Shown: positions 61,848-64,000 of the stretch, piece by piece
Layout: each line of letters opens with the position of its first letter
Numbering within the stretch: position 1 is the first letter of the stretch
Made by a program: the position numbers and the translations under genes
The notes under the pieces: model-generated
What the model was told of the DNA's origin: nothing
The model's database searches: none
What the model saw: the letters and a program-made list of their open reading frames with translations, nothing else
Assembly (NCBI GenBank): GCA_963662895.1
Contig: OY759981.1
Coordinates: 2,666,001-2,730,000, forward strand
Direction: 5' to 3'
Length of the DNA: 64,000 nucleotides
From: GWE2-42-39 sp963662895
GTDB lineage: Bacteria > Bacteroidota > Bacteroidia > Bacteroidales > Prolixibacteraceae

Positions 61848-64000
61848 ATGATTAAAAGCCCCTTAGGCATATTACTTAAACTGAGTGCAGTATTCATCTT
61901 CATGGTGAATACTGCTTTCAGTGTGAGTGCAGATGATGTGACTCAGGGAGCTGTACAATCATTTACCTTAACAACCGGCGATGCCGGCTGGAGTTATCAC
62001 TGGGTATTAATAAAACCCGATGCTTCCGGTGAGACACTGGTATCAACCGGGTTGTCTTCCGGGGATATAACTTTTAGCGATCAGGGGACCTACACGCTTA
62101 AAGTACAGGCAACCGATGACCACGGGTGTTTATCAGAATGGGTTGAAAGAACAATTAATGTGTTACCTCCGGCACCTGTCAGTGGAGGGGACCAGATTGT
62201 TTGTTACAGTTCAACAACGCCGGCGGTAACGGTAACTGTCGGCCCAGACGAAACAGCAGACTGGTACGATTCAGCAAGTGGAGGAACGTTGTTAAAGTCA
62301 GGAACAACCAGTTATATCTCTTCAGAAACAGCAGTAGGGAGTTATACTTACTATGCCGAGGCACGCAATACGGCCACCGGTTTTAGAAGCACAACCAGGA
62401 TGGCTGTTACTTTGACAATTAAAGCCGTACCCGCCATTGCCCTGGCTTCTTCGGCCAACCCGACTTCATGCAGCGGGAACGACGGGAGCATGACATTAAA
62501 CTTCACCAATGTGCCGGACGGTACCTATTCCGTCAGCTATGACGGTGGAAGTTTTACCGGGGTAGCTGTTGCATCAGGGACAGCTACAATCAGCGGACTT
62601 ACTTCAGGAACCTACAGTAATTTATCCATCACCGTGAACGGCTGTACCTCGACAGATGATGTGGGTGTAAGCCTGAGCGACCCGGACGGGCCAACTGCCG
62701 CTTACATCACCGGAACGACTACCATCTGTGCAGGAAGCAACGCCAACCTGACCGTGACCATCACCGGCGGAACTTCCCCTTATACCGTGGCTTTAAGCGA
62801 CGGTACCACCGTCACCGGGTACAACAGCGGGGACGACATCAGTGTCAGCCCGGTAACAATGACAAGTTACACGATCACCAGTGTAACCGACACAAATGGC
62901 TGTACCAGCGGCAATAACACAGGCACAGCGACCGTGACCGTTGACCAAAGTCCTGTTGGTGGTACCATTGCCGGAGGCGGGACCGTTGTTTCGGGGACGA
63001 ACAGCACTACTCTAACTCTGTTAGGGTATACAGGTACCATCGACAAATGGCAGCAATCGACAGACGGGGGTAACTGGACGGACATTACGAATTCGACAAA
63101 TACTTATACAGTAACCAGCCTGACTCGGACAACGATGTACAGGGCCATGCTGACCAACGGGGTTTGTCCTCCTGTATATTCAGGCGCAGCAACCATCTCC
63201 GTTGGCGCCAACCAGTCACCAATAGCGTTGGATGATGCTGCCTCAACAACTGAAACAAATTCGGCTACAGGGAACATGTTAATGAACGACAGCGATCCGG
63301 AAGGAAGTGCATTAACCGTTGTATCAGTTGAAGGGATCACGACTGCCATGACTGATGTTGTCGGGACATACGGGACGCTGGACTGGAGTACTGACGGTTC
63401 TTTTGTTTATGTGCCGAATTCGGCCCTGGACAGTTTGGATATAAATGAATCGGTTACCGACGAATTCAATTACATCATCAAAGACGCAGCCGGGAACCAG
63501 GCCACAGCTAAAATTACTATAACCATTAACGGGCTGTTAAATACCATATCGGTGGAAGTAACTTCATTCTGTAATAATGATTTGCCTTATGTTAGTTATG
63601 TGGTGACAACCAACTTTACAGTTGCATCCAGTTCGTTGTCGGTTAGTTGGATCGATAGTCAGTCAAATGTTGTTATACAGGATTCAGGCCTGCCGTTAAC
63701 CGGGGACTTGTTATGGCCCGGTGCAGAAGAAGACCAGGCTGGCAATGCCGTCGACTGGCCGGGATGGGTTTATACCGGCGGACGCTGGGTCGAAGGCAGT
63801 GACGGATTCGAATATACCATTCCCCAGGCAACCATTGAGTTTTCTGTTAACCCGGCTCAATCGTATACAGTGACATACCCCCTGGTTACGGCAGGCTGTG
63901 CTCCTGTTCCGCCGTTTGTAGCTGTTGATGACAGCGACAATACCACAGAGGATCAGCCAATAACAATACCGGTTCTGGACAACGACAGTGGTATCTCTTC
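61848..64000 (+). CDS. Large secreted Ig/PKD/cadherin-like protein (3' end outside window)
   Basis: Open from ATG 61848 to the right edge, 717 codons without a stop. The N-terminus MIKSPLGILLKLSAVFIFMV ... FSVSADDV is a signal peptide. Modules: a PKD-like domain (WSYHWVLIKPDASG ... DDHGCLSEWVERTINV), a CHU-type Ig-like domain (TADWYDSASGGTLLKSGTTS), SprB-like pieces (CSGNDGSMTLNF), an Ig-like repeat (GYTGTIDKWQQSTDGGNW), a cadherin/VCBS-like domain (about residues 460-560, ATGNMLMNDSDPEGSALTVV), and another starting DQPITIPVLDNDSG at the edge. Same architecture class as the giant protein; likely another surface protein. A T9SS sorting domain or PorP/SprF gene could follow outside the window. 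Confidence 0.85.
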   Translation, partial: MIKSPLGILLKLSAVFIFMVNTAFSVSADDVTQGAVQSFTLTTGDAGWSYHWVLIKPDASGETLVSTGLSSGDITFSDQGTYTLKVQATDDHGCLSEWVERTINVLPPAPVSGGDQIVCYSSTTPAVTVTVGPDETADWYDSASGGTLLKSGTTSYISSETAVGSYTYYAEARNTATGFRSTTRMAVTLTIKAVPAIALASSANPTSCSGNDGSMTLNFTNVPDGTYSVSYDGGSFTGVAVASGTATISGLTSGTYSNLSITVNGCTSTDDVGVSLSDPDGPTAAYITGTTTICAGSNANLTVTITGGTSPYTVALSDGTTVTGYNSGDDISVSPVTMTSYTITSVTDTNGCTSGNNTGTATVTVDQSPVGGTIAGGGTVVSGTNSTTLTLLGYTGTIDKWQQSTDGGNWTDITNSTNTYTVTSLTRTTMYRAMLTNGVCPPVYSGAATISVGANQSPIALDDAASTTETNSATGNMLMNDSDPEGSALTVVSVEGITTAMTDVVGTYGTLDWSTDGSFVYVPNSALDSLDINESVTDEFNYIIKDAAGNQATAKITITINGLLNTISVEVTSFCNNDLPYVSYVVTTNFTVASSSLSVSWIDSQSNVVIQDSGLPLTGDLLWPGAEEDQAGNAVDWPGWVYTGGRWVEGSDGFEYTIPQATIEFSVNPAQSYTVTYPLVTAGCAPVPPFVAVDDSDNTTEDQPITIPVLDNDSGIS

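Overview
The window looks like a chromosomal segment of a Bacteroidota bacterium, probably a marine or sediment Bacteroidales/Marinilabiliales-type organism. The evidence is a SusC/SusD pair under an ECF sigma factor and FecR-type anti-sigma factor, TAnnTTTG-type -7 promoter elements, starts without consistent Shine-Dalgarno sequences, a DUF1080 protein, a formylglycine-type sulfatase, and very large SprB/HYR/Ig-like surface proteins. I found no tRNA, rRNA, CRISPR array or intact insertion sequence. Taxon and functions are inferred from reading protein motifs; no database search was run.

Left part (1-22.6 kb, nearly all minus strand). A partial ECF sigma gene runs off the left edge. Then, read right to left, come (i) a nutrient-uptake locus: ECF sigma factor, FecR anti-sigma, SusC with an STN signalling domain, SusD, a secreted metallophosphoesterase and two tandem paralogous lipoproteins; and (ii) a mannitol/phosphate operon: mtlA (EIICBA), mtlD (split by a frameshift), ptsH, a lipoprotein glycerophosphodiester phosphodiesterase, ptsI, a GlpT/UhpT-like antiporter, glmS and a secreted histidine acid phosphatase. 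The mannitol branch would give fructose-6-phosphate, which is the GlmS substrate. The phosphodiesterase and GlpT-like antiporter form a plausible glycerophosphodiester salvage pair. The frequency of secreted phosphatases suggests phosphorylated organic substrates.

Middle part (22.7-45 kb, mixed strands). Mostly stand-alone or housekeeping genes: a DUF1080/PHP-like fusion, a cytidylate-kinase-like protein, an M24 aminopeptidase, a GxxExxY protein bracketed by near-identical hairpin repeats, a TldD/PmbA pair, a conserved hypothetical, a YgjP-like metallohydrolase, dGTPase, an orphan histidine kinase, a sulfatase, cardiolipin synthase, ribD, prmC, an EEP-family nuclease/phosphatase, efp, a DUF3108 protein, tsaB and a LytTR response regulator. 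Intergenic oddities include a 22-bp tandem repeat and a 26-bp perfect inverted repeat beside a gene remnant.

Right part (45.6-64 kb, plus strand). A 5106-residue modular surface protein (glycine-rich N-terminus, Ig-like, Calx-beta, calcium-binding TSP3-type, lectin, PA14-like, HYR, SprB and LamG modules) is followed by a 255-residue secreted protein that appears to share its C-terminal architecture, a strong terminator, and the start of a third large Ig/PKD/cadherin-like secreted protein that leaves the window. The giant gene shows recent internal duplications and a LamG module nested inside a SprB repeat. This is the most unusual system in the window.
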